From Flavobacterium sp. ALD4 (GTDB lineage: Bacteria; Bacteroidota; Bacteroidia; Flavobacteriales; Flavobacteriaceae): 64,000 nucleotides of DNA. Below are positions 45,095 through 54,713 of this stretch, in pieces. The position numbers and the translations under genes were made by a program. Numbering within the stretch: the first letter of the stretch is position 1; every line of letters starts with the position of its first letter. Under the pieces are notes generated by a model. That model ran no database searches. It saw only the letters and a program-made list of their open reading frames with translations, and was not told where the DNA came from. The stretch spans positions 186,001-250,000 of the forward strand of contig NZ_PJBJ01000030.1 in NCBI RefSeq assembly GCF_002836475.1. The letters run 5' to 3'.

Positions 45095-45240
45095 AATAGT
45101 CCCGATGGCAATTAAATCCTTTTACAGCCTCGTTATATTTTTTCTTATGGTAAAAGAGCGAACTACGGAAGCTCCTTTTAGTATTTAAAAAAAAATAAAC
45201 GAGACCAGCCAGGATGGAGAGAACAGCTAGAAAAGCTACT
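45095..45240 (+). repeat. Dispersed intergenic element, copy C
   Basis: Begins AATAGTCCCGATGGCA, has the central block CTACGGAAGCTCCTTTTAG and ends CAGGATGGAGAGAACAGC followed by TAGAAAAGCTAC. Order and spacing agree with copies B and D. It fills most of the gap between the phosphatase gene and the ABC-F gene. Confidence 0.65.
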
Positions 45241-45265
45241 TATAAATTCTAAAATAATCTATTGA

Positions 45266-47173
45266 TTAGGCTTTATCTATCTCATCTTGAACTTTTTCCC
45301 AATCCAAAAGCAACTTATCCAACTCTGCTTTCTTTTTATTGTATGCTTTAAAGAAAGAAGCATCTTCGATATTTTTATTGTAATTTGAAGCTAACATTTT
45401 ATCGTCATGCTGAATGTCTTTTTCTAATTGCTTAATTTGACTTTCAACTTTGCTCAAACGATTCTGCAATGCTTTCCCCTTTTTTTGTTCTTCATAAGAC
45501 GCTTTATTGCTGTCCTTCGGAGCTGCTGCTTTAAGTGCATCTTTCTTCTCAACCTCACGCATATTCTCCAAATTACGTTGCTCTAGGAAGTAGTTAACGT
45601 CTCCTAAGTATTCTTTTATCTTTTGATCTCTAAACTCATAAACGATATTAGACATACCCTGCAGAAAATCCCTGTCGTGAGAAACCAAAAGTAAGGTTCC
45701 TTCATATTTTTGTAAGGCTGCTTTCAAAACATTCTTAGATTTAATATCCAAGTGATTTGTAGGCTCATCCATCACCAACACATTTATGGGCTGTAAAAGC
45801 AATTTACAAAGCGCCAGACGGTTTCTTTCTCCTCCCGAAAGGACTTTTACCTTTTTCTCTACATCGTCGCCACGAAAGAGGAATGAACCCAGCATATCGC
45901 GTACTTTTGAACGATTGGTATCGGTAGCAGCATCTTCCATCGTTTGCAGTAAAGTAATCTCACCATCCAGATACTCTGCTTGGTTTTGCGCAAAATAACC
46001 TACTTGTACATTATGGCCTAACTTTATATCTCCTTCATATTCAAATTCATTAACAATAGCCTTAATGAAAGTTGATTTACCTTGTCCGTTTTGACCGACA
46101 AAAGCAATCTTACTTCCTCGTTCCACCAACAATGAAATGTCTTTTAAAATGGTTTTATCTCCGTAGCTTTTAGTTACATGGTCTGCTTCGATAACAACTT
46201 TTCCTGGAACTTTAGAAAGCGGGAACGAAATATTCATCACAGAATTATCATCCTCATCCACCTCAATGCGATCTATTTTATCTAATTTCTTAATCATCGA
46301 TTGCGCCATGGAAGCCTTGGATGCTTTGGCACGGAATTTCTCGATTAATTTTTCTGTCTCCTCTATTTTTTTTGCTTGATTTTTTTGTGTCGCCAATTGT
46401 TTTTCACGTATTTCATGACGTAACTCTAGGTATTGAGAATACGGTTTATTGAAATCATATGCTTTACCAAGTGAAATTTCAATCGTTCTATTGGTAACAT
46501 TATCTAAAAACATCTTATCGTGAGAAACAATCACCACAACTCCAATATAATTACGTAGAAAACTTTCCAACCAAATGATACTTTCGATATCCAAGTGATT
46601 AGTAGGCTCATCCAGCAACAAAACATCATTAGCTTGTAATAACAATTTAGCTAATTCAATTCGCATACGCCATCCTCCTGAAAAAGTCTCAGTTTGATTG
46701 TTAAAAACCTCTCTTTTAAAACCCAATCCTAAAAGGATTTTTTCGGTATCTCCAACATAATTATACCCTCCCAATAATTCGAAACGATGAGTATAATCTG
46801 ATAAATCTTCAATAATTTGGCTATACTCATCACTTTCGTAATCCGTACGGGTCACTAGCAAATGATTTATTTCCTCTAATTTTTTCTCTACAATTTTGAT
46901 ATCTACAAACGCCTCGTAAGCCTCCTCAAGTACCGTCCTTCCTTGCTCAAAATCAATGTCCTGACGCAAAAAACCCATTCTCACTTCTTTTTCCTGCGCG
47001 ATACTTCCTGAATCAGGAGCAAAGTCTTTAGCTAAAATTTTTAGCATTGTCGATTTACCTGCACCATTTTTTCCAACAAGGCCAACACGGTCTCCGGCAC
47101 CTAATCGAAAAGTAACCTCCTCAAATAAATAAGAACCTCCAAACGAAACAGATAAATTGTGTATATTAAGCAT
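45266..47173 (-). CDS. ABC-F family ATPase
   Basis: A 635-residue soluble protein with two ABC ATPase domains and no membrane domain, as in ABC-F translation factors. Domain 1: Walker A GKNGAGKST (about 36-44), signature FSGGWRMRIELAKL, DEPTNHLD. Domain 2: GQNGQGKST, signature LSGGERNRLALCKL, DEPTNHLD. The linker between them is charged and helical. A C-terminal coiled-coil-rich part (about 535-635) follows, as in Uup-like members. It would act on the ribosome; a resistance role is not indicated. Confidence 0.94.
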   Translation of the reverse strand: MLNIHNLSVSFGGSYLFEEVTFRLGAGDRVGLVGKNGAGKSTMLKILAKDFAPDSGSIAQEKEVRMGFLRQDIDFEQGRTVLEEAYEAFVDIKIVEKKLEEINHLLVTRTDYESDEYSQIIEDLSDYTHRFELLGGYNYVGDTEKILLGLGFKREVFNNQTETFSGGWRMRIELAKLLLQANDVLLLDEPTNHLDIESIIWLESFLRNYIGVVVIVSHDKMFLDNVTNRTIEISLGKAYDFNKPYSQYLELRHEIREKQLATQKNQAKKIEETEKLIEKFRAKASKASMAQSMIKKLDKIDRIEVDEDDNSVMNISFPLSKVPGKVVIEADHVTKSYGDKTILKDISLLVERGSKIAFVGQNGQGKSTFIKAIVNEFEYEGDIKLGHNVQVGYFAQNQAEYLDGEITLLQTMEDAATDTNRSKVRDMLGSFLFRGDDVEKKVKVLSGGERNRLALCKLLLQPINVLVMDEPTNHLDIKSKNVLKAALQKYEGTLLLVSHDRDFLQGMSNIVYEFRDQKIKEYLGDVNYFLEQRNLENMREVEKKDALKAAAPKDSNKASYEEQKKGKALQNRLSKVESQIKQLEKDIQHDDKMLASNYNKNIEDASFFKAYNKKKAELDKLLLDWEKVQDEIDKA

Positions 47174-47247
47174 GTATTATGATTTTATTCCTTTTCGAAT
47201 CCGTAAATTTGGAACTCCAAAAAAAGGAAAAATTAAATTTTTTGCAA

Positions 47248-47628
47248 ATGTTAAAAAAAGGATCCAAATTATATAGCATTTTAACAGGAACTTGTCCTAA
47301 ATGTCGGAAAGAGAGTATGTATTTAGATCAAAATCCACTGCATTTGACTAAAATCTTTAAAATGCATGAAAATTGCAGCCATTGTGGGTTAAAATACCAG
47401 ATTGAACCTGCATTCTTTTACGGTGCTATGTATGTCAGTTATGGACTAAATGTAGGTATTGGGATAGCGGCCTTTGTAATTTCGTATGTACTATTAAACT
47501 CCTCTCTAAAAGCAGCTTTTATTTCAATAATAGTTTGCCTTATTATCCTATTTCCATTCGTCTTACGATGGTCGAGAAATATATATATTAATATGTTTGT
47601 ATCCTATGACCCAGATTTTCAGAAATAA
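47248..47628 (+). CDS. DUF983 family membrane protein
   Basis: A 126-residue protein with start at MLKKGSKLYSILTGTCPKC (47248). An N-terminal zinc-ribbon-like part has CPKC and NCSHCG cysteine pairs. Then comes the family motif EPAFFYGAMYVSYGLN, two membrane segments (about 65-85 and 90-110) and a polar end. DUF983 has no known function; the cysteine pairs suggest metal binding. It is divergent from the ABC-F gene and converges with the DAO gene. Confidence 0.88.
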   Translation: MLKKGSKLYSILTGTCPKCRKESMYLDQNPLHLTKIFKMHENCSHCGLKYQIEPAFFYGAMYVSYGLNVGIGIAAFVISYVLLNSSLKAAFISIIVCLIILFPFVLRWSRNIYINMFVSYDPDFQK

Positions 47629-47633
47629 CACGG

Positions 47634-48686
47634 TTACCTCTGACCTTTCGGGATAAATCTTTTTATGTCAATTGCAAAATCCAAAGGAACATCATTCTCT
47701 ATAGAGTCATACAAACCCTTCGCCATGGAAGGGCCAAGCATCACTCCTCTGGTACCTAACCCGTTTAGTATATGAATCGCTGTGTGCACGGGATGTGTTC
47801 CCACTAAGGGTCTTCTGTCTTTCACTGTTGGTCGTACTCCCGCAAAATGCTCCATGATCACAAAGTCACAGCTAATAATTTCTTTTATCCTATCAATCAA
47901 TTCCTGCCTGCCTTCTTCTGTGACAAGATTTGTTTTATCTTTCCAATTGTAGGTCGCCCCCACTTTGAACAGGTCGTCACCTAATGGTAATATAAAAACA
48001 CTGGTATTCATAATAACGTCCAGATTGAGGCCAGGAGCTTTAATGATAAACAACTCGCCTTTTGTACCGTCTAATGGTAAATGCTTAAAATAAGGATTGG
48101 CATGCATCCCAAAACCCTCTGCAAAAATAATATGTCTTGCTTCAGTATCCTTATACCTGACACCACCAGGTAAAACCTCCAACAATTCATAATCAAAAGA
48201 TTCTTCCACGAATAAATTATTTCGAACAAGATAGTCCTTATACTTTTCTAACAGCACAGCAGTGTCTACGTGCCCTGTCTGTAATACTTGACCATAACTA
48301 AATGGCGAATCAATTCCGGAATATTTTTTCGTTATCAATTGCGTAGACAAAAATGGTGCTAATGCCACTTTGTCTGAAGCTGTAAACCAATTATTTTGTT
48401 CCTCGATCGAAAAAAACTTCCTTAAAATAGGTTTCTTAAAGTCAACCTTGATCTTCAGTTTGTCTTCCAAAACACTATAAAATTTGTTCATTAAGACAAG
48501 TTGCTCCTGTGCCTGCCAAACCTCACTAAAACGCTTAAGAATTACTGGATTATATAAACCTCCGGCAATCCTTGAAGAATTTTGAGAATTATTATCCATC
48601 ACTAAAATCGCCTTATCATTCTGTAGTGCAATTTCAGAAAAGCCAATACCTGCAAGTCCAGAACCTATTATTAAATAATCAATCAT
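47634..48686 (-). CDS. FAD-dependent oxidoreductase (DAO family)
   Basis: A 350-residue flavoprotein. The start at MIDYLIIGSGLAGIGFSE (48686) puts the FAD motif GSGLAG at residues 8-13. Other blocks are ARHIIFAEGFGMHANPYF, LDGTKGELFIIKAP, VGATYNWKD and the C-terminal GVRPTVKDRRPLVGTHP followed by ILNGLGTRG, which match the D-amino-acid-oxidase-like (ThiO/DadA) layout. Substrate unknown. It follows the gldN stop by about 130 bp on the same strand, and is not an established part of the Gld system. Confidence 0.88.
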   Translation of the reverse strand: MIDYLIIGSGLAGIGFSEIALQNDKAILVMDNNSQNSSRIAGGLYNPVILKRFSEVWQAQEQLVLMNKFYSVLEDKLKIKVDFKKPILRKFFSIEEQNNWFTASDKVALAPFLSTQLITKKYSGIDSPFSYGQVLQTGHVDTAVLLEKYKDYLVRNNLFVEESFDYELLEVLPGGVRYKDTEARHIIFAEGFGMHANPYFKHLPLDGTKGELFIIKAPGLNLDVIMNTSVFILPLGDDLFKVGATYNWKDKTNLVTEEGRQELIDRIKEIISCDFVIMEHFAGVRPTVKDRRPLVGTHPVHTAIHILNGLGTRGVMLGPSMAKGLYDSIENDVPLDFAIDIKRFIPKGQR

Positions 48687-48814
48687 ACTATAAAAGTAAC
48701 CGTTAAAATAAAACACAAAGAAAGAACATTAAAGGACTACAGACTAAAAACTAGATAAAAAAAAACTCCTACCAATTACGATAAGAGCATCTTTTATTTT
48801 AATGAAACAGAATA

Positions 48815-49708
48815 TTAATAATTCCACATATCTGATTCGAAATCACGTATTTTTTCTTTCACTCGTTCCGATTCTAACAACTGATTCTGTGCGTTGTCTT
48901 TCATATACTCATCAATAGATCTGTCCCCGTAAACATTTTCTTCTTTGTATATAACACTATTAAAGTATCGGGAATTCAATATCTGGTCAAAAGAAATTGG
49001 CATTGCAGAATTTTTGTCATTAAACGCTTTTGCCTCATGTAATATCTCTCTAGCGGATGGGAAGAAAACCCAAAACAATTCAATATAATCCTGCTCATCA
49101 CTATTCAACGTATAAACATCCGGTGTTACAGGGCATATCCCCAACAACCGATATTTTAATTCACTTTGACGTTTGTCAAAATACCAGTATCCTTTTATCT
49201 TATACTGGACCACGTCTTGTGCCGTTATATCAGACCTCAATATATACTCAGGCGATACTTCTATACCTGCATTTACTTGCTCTCTACCAGCATCCGTCAT
49301 CTGTGTATAACTTAATGAAGACTGAATATCTTCATATGATTTTTTTGTATTAAAATAGCTGTCTGTATAAACTTGCGTAATTTCTTTACTTTTTATAGCC
49401 TTACTCAACACATCATACAATGAACGTCTGTTAGAACCAATATTTGCCGTATCAATTGGAAAATACAATCCAAAATTAATTTTTTCACTTAGATCTATGA
49501 TCTCCCAAACAGTTTTACCCATCAAAATATCTCTGTCGTGAACGTAACCATACGCCAATGGCTTATCATTGTCTGATATTAGTTGTGCGGCAGTTTTAAG
49601 ACCTATCTCATCTGGCGTTTTTGCGTTAAGCAAATTTGATTGTGCAAAAGAAGCAAAACCTCCACTAATGAAAATAATAACTAGCAAAAAATTTCTAACA
49701 TTCATCAT
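48815..49708 (-). CDS. gldN: Gliding motility / type IX secretion protein GldN
   Basis: Periplasmic part of the outer-membrane-associated GldK-GldN ring of the type IX secretion system. The protein is 297 residues with a signal peptide (cut after FASFAQ, about residue 22). The mature chain has VWEIIDLSEKINFGLYFPID, KESYEDIQSS-like helices, YWYFDKRQSELKYRLLGICP and WVFFPSAREILHEAKAFND, typical of GldN. The gene is last in the gldK-gldL-gldM-gldN run, 46 bp after gldM. Needed for both gliding and protein secretion in Flavobacterium. Confidence 0.95.
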   Translation of the reverse strand: MMNVRNFLLVIIFISGGFASFAQSNLLNAKTPDEIGLKTAAQLISDNDKPLAYGYVHDRDILMGKTVWEIIDLSEKINFGLYFPIDTANIGSNRRSLYDVLSKAIKSKEITQVYTDSYFNTKKSYEDIQSSLSYTQMTDAGREQVNAGIEVSPEYILRSDITAQDVVQYKIKGYWYFDKRQSELKYRLLGICPVTPDVYTLNSDEQDYIELFWVFFPSAREILHEAKAFNDKNSAMPISFDQILNSRYFNSVIYKEENVYGDRSIDEYMKDNAQNQLLESERVKEKIRDFESDMWNY

Positions 49709-49754
49709 AATATGATTATAAGATATTGAAGTAAACCATAAGGCAACTTACTTA

Positions 49755-51293
49755 TTATTGTATTTCAAAAATAACCGGAGATGTTCTTGGTAATAAATAA
49801 CTACCTGCTCCAACGAGTTTTGTTTTAATTTCTGAAATAGTAACTTGATCTCCTCTTCCAGCTTTAGAAAGCACGGCCTTACATTGCGCATTCAATTTAT
49901 CTCCCTGAACAACAACTGTTCCTTGCCCGGATACTTTTAAATTAAAACCAACAACATTTAAGCCAACTTCAAAATCAAAATCTTCTAGTTTAGCTCCAAT
50001 CGTCGCAATTTCTAAATTCGATTTAGGACCTTTTACAATTCCTGTTTCTCCTCTAATTGTTCCGGTTGGACCAGGAATACCTTTTATTCTATATACTCTT
50101 TTGTCAGTTGCAACTTTTCCGTCAGACATTTTACCTGACACACTAATTACAACTTCATTTCCTCCACCTGGGCTCATATTGTATTTACCGTTCCCAACCT
50201 TAGTTAAACCAGGAGCTGAAGCTTGAACATCACTGTCAGAAATACCAGCAAAAGAAATAGACATTGGGTTCACAACCCCTCTGTACACTACATTCATTTT
50301 ATCTGCAGAAATCGTAGCCGAATTAGGCCTTGGAACAACCACATACTTACCTGCAAACTTTAGGGGAACTGTTTTCCCATCTTCAAGAAAAGAAAACTGT
50401 CCAGCAATTTTTTGCTCTCCTACACCACCAGCTGTCATTGATATCACTGCTTGACCATTAACAATTTTTCCTGGACCGGAAAAAGAAGTTGGTTTTGTAT
50501 TGCCATCATATCTACCAAGAACAACCTTACCAGTAACAGTCTCTCCTTGAAAATAAGCGTTCTTGTCCAATACTACAATTGCTTCATAGTTGCTATAAGA
50601 CGCAGCAGCTACAGCAGCTTTACCTAACGCAGAACTATAAACATCCGATTCCGCTTTATTAATATCATTTTGCCAAGTTGAAAGCTTTGCTATGGAAGCA
50701 ATAGCTGGAAAATTTTTAAAATGGTATGATAAAAACTTATCTTCTAATCCTTCTTTATTTTTAACATCTGAAATATCAAATTTAGTTTCAACTTCTTTAA
50801 TAATTGAAGCATATTTTCTATCTGTCCCCAGAACGGCCTTCATATCTGCCTTGTATGTATTTATTGTAGTTACAATTTCGTTACCTTTTTTTGAGTAACC
50901 TTCGCCTAAAAACCAGTCATCAATATTATCACCTTTGTCCATATCTTCATAAGGTAACTTTCCTGTTTCAGGATCTATTTCAAACCCTGTAGCAGCTTGT
51001 GTTTTCAAAGAAGCTATATAGTTAAAAAAATTATCTGTTATCGTTTTTACTTTATGAGCTGTTCCTGCAGCTACTAAGAATTCCCCTTTTGCCTCTCCTG
51101 CTTTCGCATCTAACGCAGTCAAAAGTTGATCATTAGATAATTTTGAAGTTTCATTTGAAGTTTCAAACTTTTCATTCATCAATCCAAAACCTGAAATAAC
51201 TTCTTTTGATACATTCATTGCCAACATAGCGATAAAAACCAAATACATAAGGTTTATCATCTTCTGTCTAGGACTTAGCTTTCCTCCTGCCAT
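49755..51293 (-). CDS. gldM: Gliding motility / type IX secretion protein GldM
   Basis: Inner-membrane anchored periplasmic shaft of the type IX motor, partner of GldL. The protein is 512 residues: a short cytoplasmic N-terminus (MAGGKLSPRQKMINLMYLVF), one membrane segment (about 13-30), a long helical domain D1 to about 215, then beta domains to the end (VVLDKNAYFQGETVTGKVVL; a late GSYLLPRTSPVIFEIQ). Length is as expected. It lies 48 bp downstream of gldL in the same transcript. Confidence 0.96.
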   Translation of the reverse strand: MAGGKLSPRQKMINLMYLVFIAMLAMNVSKEVISGFGLMNEKFETSNETSKLSNDQLLTALDAKAGEAKGEFLVAAGTAHKVKTITDNFFNYIASLKTQAATGFEIDPETGKLPYEDMDKGDNIDDWFLGEGYSKKGNEIVTTINTYKADMKAVLGTDRKYASIIKEVETKFDISDVKNKEGLEDKFLSYHFKNFPAIASIAKLSTWQNDINKAESDVYSSALGKAAVAAASYSNYEAIVVLDKNAYFQGETVTGKVVLGRYDGNTKPTSFSGPGKIVNGQAVISMTAGGVGEQKIAGQFSFLEDGKTVPLKFAGKYVVVPRPNSATISADKMNVVYRGVVNPMSISFAGISDSDVQASAPGLTKVGNGKYNMSPGGGNEVVISVSGKMSDGKVATDKRVYRIKGIPGPTGTIRGETGIVKGPKSNLEIATIGAKLEDFDFEVGLNVVGFNLKVSGQGTVVVQGDKLNAQCKAVLSKAGRGDQVTISEIKTKLVGAGSYLLPRTSPVIFEIQ

Positions 51294-51341
51294 ATTTTCT
51301 AATAATTAGTTAGTATTTTTTATTGTATAGTTCGAAACTAA

Positions 51342-51989
51342 TTACCCTTTGTTACTCATTACAGAAAGCATTCCACCATAAACATTGTTTAATGAGGACA
51401 AGTTTGTTGTCAATGATTGCATTTGATCTTTTAACTTTAAGTTGTTTTCAAGAACCTCTTCATTGATTTGCGCATTTCTGGAAGCACTTTGCAACTGTAT
51501 TTTATATAAACTGTTTAGAGATTCCATTTGTGCAGCTGCCATAGTTAACTCTTCACTGTATTTTTTTGTAGAAGCCATAGATTCAGCAGTTGGAGCAATA
51601 CTTTTTGCTGCTGATTCAAAATTTTTGATACTACTTCCTAAACTTGACATTAACTCTCCATCAATTTTAGCCTCTTTCAACATAGCGTCTAATTTTTGGG
51701 ATAACATTCCTTGCGAATCTGAAGGAGATTGGACTTTTGCTTTAGCCGGGCCTTTTGTACCATTGGCTAACTCTGGATAAACTAATGACCAATCTAACTC
51801 ATTATCAACAGGCTCAAATGCAGAAAGCGCAAAAATTAACGCTTCAGTCAATAGTCCAATTGAAAGCATTAACGTTCCTGTTAACGGTCCAAGTTCAAAA
51901 TGCGTGATTTTGAATAAAGCACCAACGATTACAACCGCAGCACCCATTCCGTATGCGAAATTCATTGCTTTTTTACTTAATAATGCCAT
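51342..51989 (-). CDS. gldL: Gliding motility / type IX secretion protein GldL
   Basis: Inner-membrane protein that with GldM forms the proton-driven rotary motor of the type IX system. The start at MALLSKKAMNFAYGMG (51989) gives 215 residues; the open frame extends 42 codons further into the gldK end but the added part is not family-like. Two membrane segments (about 10-28 and 35-55) include KITHFELGPLTGTLMLSIGL, where E33 is the kind of buried acidic residue proposed to carry protons. The cytoplasmic rest is helical and acidic. Second gene of the gldKLMN run. Confidence 0.95.
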   Translation of the reverse strand: MALLSKKAMNFAYGMGAAVVIVGALFKITHFELGPLTGTLMLSIGLLTEALIFALSAFEPVDNELDWSLVYPELANGTKGPAKAKVQSPSDSQGMLSQKLDAMLKEAKIDGELMSSLGSSIKNFESAAKSIAPTAESMASTKKYSEELTMAAAQMESLNSLYKIQLQSASRNAQINEEVLENNLKLKDQMQSLTTNLSSLNNVYGGMLSVMSNKG

Positions 51990-52017
51990 AATTTTTTTTG
52001 ATTTAAGGAGGTTTTTT

Positions 52018-53430
52018 TTATCTGTTTTTAATTTTATTTCCGTTTCCGGTCGTTTGCAATCCCATGTAATCCTGAACAGTTCTAAATCCGATAAAACTTC
52101 TTGCAGAATCAGCATATTCGAAATCTCTTGTACCTACCTGTAGAAAATAAGCGACATCTTTCCATGAACCACCACGAACTACCTTTCGTTTGTTAGAAGC
52201 ATCTAATACATTTGGATTCATTGAGGAAACATACTCGTATGCGTTAGGATCATAAGAAGAATCTGTCCATTCAGACACATTTCCTGCCATATTATATAGA
52301 TTGTAACCATTTGGTTCATATGATTTAGCCTCAACAGTATACAATGCTTGATCAGCTGCATAATCTCCTCTGTTTGGTTTGAAATTCGCAAGAAAACAAC
52401 CCCTGTCATTCTTAGTATAAGGTCCACCCCAAGGATATGTCGCCGACTCTAAGCCTCCTCTTGCAGAATATTCCCATTCCGCTTCTGTAGGTAATCTAAA
52501 TGAGTTGATTAAATCACGACCTTTTTTCTTTGATTTAATAAAGCTGTTTTTATTTAGTGTTCTCCATGCACAAAAAGCTTTTGCTTGCGTCCATTTCACC
52601 CCAACAACAGGATAATCCCCATATGCTTTATGCCAGAAATAATCATTATGCATTGGCTCATTATAAGAGTAAGCAAAATCTTTAATCCAAACAGTCGTAT
52701 CTGGATACACTTTCACTTCTTCTGTTTTTATAAAATCTTTCCTTTTACCAACTTTAGCTTTTGCCGCAGCCTGAATGTCCATCCAAGAATAATGAAATAC
52801 CAATTTATTAACATCGATAGTTCTTAATCCATTATAAGAAGCCTCCAGTGGCAAATACATAGAATCCATTACCTCTACGTAATATTCATCCGGATATAAC
52901 TTAGGATCTTTAATTAACTTTACTTTTTTATTAAGTCTTCTTCCGGCGTACATATCATCCTCTGTACCGATACTGTAATAATTATCGTACATGTACTTGT
53001 CGTAGGCCGTCATTTTTTCAGGATCTGAATCGTTAAAAGCAAAATCTCCAATACTTCCTGAATTTTTACCTTTCCCACTTCCTTCACCTGCCTTTACACC
53101 CATCTCATCAGCAAGAATAGCTAAACGCACTCTCATTGTCGAATCTTTAACCCACTCCACAAATTGACGGTACTCACTATTTGTTATTTCCGTTTCATCC
53201 ATGTAGAATGATCTTACAGTTACTGTTTTTGTTGGAGCATCTTGTATTGAAGCTACATCCTCATCAGACTTACCCATAATATAAGCACCCCCAGGCACTA
53301 AAGTCATTCCATACGGCTTCTCAGGATGCCATTTGTTTCCTTTAACTCCAACCAACTCACCTTTGTCGCCTGACTTACCACAGCTGACTAACAGGGCTAA
53401 TATTGCCATAAATGCAATGAACTTCTTCAT
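52018..53430 (-). CDS. gldK: Gliding motility / type IX secretion lipoprotein GldK
   Basis: Outer-membrane lipoprotein that forms a ring with GldN. The start at MKKFIAFMAILALLVSCGKS (53430) gives 470 residues with lipobox LLVSC, C17. The mature part has the FGE-sulfatase (formylglycine-generating-enzyme-like) fold: MTLVPGGAYIMGKSDED, VTVRSFYMDETEITNSEYRQ, WEYSARGG, GNVSEWTDSSYDP and RVVQDYMG-like C-terminal blocks. The enzyme activity of that fold is not expected here. It is first of gldK-gldL-gldM-gldN, 130 bp downstream of the arginase-fold gene. Confidence 0.95.
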   Translation of the reverse strand: MKKFIAFMAILALLVSCGKSGDKGELVGVKGNKWHPEKPYGMTLVPGGAYIMGKSDEDVASIQDAPTKTVTVRSFYMDETEITNSEYRQFVEWVKDSTMRVRLAILADEMGVKAGEGSGKGKNSGSIGDFAFNDSDPEKMTAYDKYMYDNYYSIGTEDDMYAGRRLNKKVKLIKDPKLYPDEYYVEVMDSMYLPLEASYNGLRTIDVNKLVFHYSWMDIQAAAKAKVGKRKDFIKTEEVKVYPDTTVWIKDFAYSYNEPMHNDYFWHKAYGDYPVVGVKWTQAKAFCAWRTLNKNSFIKSKKKGRDLINSFRLPTEAEWEYSARGGLESATYPWGGPYTKNDRGCFLANFKPNRGDYAADQALYTVEAKSYEPNGYNLYNMAGNVSEWTDSSYDPNAYEYVSSMNPNVLDASNKRKVVRGGSWKDVAYFLQVGTRDFEYADSARSFIGFRTVQDYMGLQTTGNGNKIKNR

Positions 53431-53560
53431 ATAAATGCGGATTATGTATTCATTATTTTTAAAGATTGTAAACCTATTTATTATTTTTGAAAAAAACAAT
53501 ACTTTTAAACTAAACATAATTTTTTATAGAATTAAATTAGTCGTACAATAGTCTTCTTTT

Positions 53561-54712
53561 TTAAATGCTATTTTTTCGTTGTGCCTTCCACCATCTTTCA
53601 GGCAATTCCTGATTACACGCCCCTAAATATTCATCATAGGAACAAGGTAATAACGTATTTCTTTTTAATTTATTACTCCCATCTGAAATAAATGGTATTT
53701 CTATCCACCATCTATCCGTTTTGTCACTTTTATAAAAAACCAAAACTTCATCTTCTAAAGGCACAATGTATTTTATATAATTTTCCCTGCTGCCAAAAGG
53801 ATATTCATTGGAACGATAATGAAACCCTTCTATGAAATACCAGATGATTTGCGCCACTAACGCCGATTCTTGAACTGAATCATTATGATTAAATATTCCA
53901 AAAACGGAAACTTTATCGCTAATCCCGGCATACCTTGCCAGTGAACAAATCTCCTTTCCATTAAATCCGTTAGGCGTAAATGTGGTAAAATTACCTGAAT
54001 CTGATGATTTTACGGAATTCAAATCGAGACTGACTATATCCGCATCCCTGAAGACGGGTTCTGCCAAACTTATCTTATTGGAAATTTCCCCCAATCTATA
54101 GGCGTCAAAAAACAATTTCTCAACTAAATCAATCTCTTCTTGCGAATTATAATAGGTCTGATACCCAATATTACAATAATTAAAAAGATTATTCGGCTCA
54201 TCGATAATTATTTTTGTTAAATAAGACGAAGCAGACACCTCATCATTTTCTTTTCCAAAATCGAACTTACTGTCTATTGAAACTAAATTTACCATTTGCT
54301 CCAACTCGTCAAAAGCCCTATAAAGCGCAAATGTCAAGTCTTGGGAACCACCGATCACTATGGGTATAATTTTTTTCTTAATTAAATTCGACACTACTTT
54401 TCGCAAAGCAAAATAAGAGTCTTCTATAGAATTTCCCGCCAGAATAGTACCTAAATCAGCAATAGACGCATCCCAGTTACCCGGAAACATGGTATATAAC
54501 TCTTTACGAATTGCCAATAAATCAACGTCTTCTGTCACTCCACCAGCGCCTCGATTCTCTAAAACTCCAATTACAGCGATATTAATCTTATCTAAATTCG
54601 GGAATTGGTCTTTCGTATGAAAAACCATTTTACTCCCCAACTGCTGAGAAGTTAATCCTTGAACCAAATCAAGGATTTCATTATCGATAGGTTCCAAAAA
54701 ATCAAACTCCAT
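53561..54712 (-). CDS. Arginase/formimidoylglutamase-fold protein with incomplete metal site
   Basis: A 383-residue protein of the ureohydrolase (arginase) superfamily by layout: IPIVIGGSQDLTFALYR (116-132), LVSIDSKFDFG (143-153) and DIVSLDLNSVKSSDS (225-239). In active members these blocks read GGDHS, DAHxD and SxDxD and hold six manganese ligands. Here only D147, D151 and D230 keep their identity; both histidines (now Q124 and K149) and one aspartate (now N232) are replaced. It is probably a pseudoenzyme or has a changed activity. It ends 130 bp before gldK and starts 1 bp after topA, on the same strand. Confidence 0.82.
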   Translation of the reverse strand: MEFDFLEPIDNEILDLVQGLTSQQLGSKMVFHTKDQFPNLDKINIAVIGVLENRGAGGVTEDVDLLAIRKELYTMFPGNWDASIADLGTILAGNSIEDSYFALRKVVSNLIKKKIIPIVIGGSQDLTFALYRAFDELEQMVNLVSIDSKFDFGKENDEVSASSYLTKIIIDEPNNLFNYCNIGYQTYYNSQEEIDLVEKLFFDAYRLGEISNKISLAEPVFRDADIVSLDLNSVKSSDSGNFTTFTPNGFNGKEICSLARYAGISDKVSVFGIFNHNDSVQESALVAQIIWYFIEGFHYRSNEYPFGSRENYIKYIVPLEDEVLVFYKSDKTDRWWIEIPFISDGSNKLKRNTLLPCSYDEYLGACNQELPERWWKAQRKNSI

Positions 54713-54713
54713 T

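Noticed and set aside
48815..53430. gldKLMN as an undescribed system
   Set aside because: It is the well-known gliding/type IX secretion core, with all four genes in the usual order.
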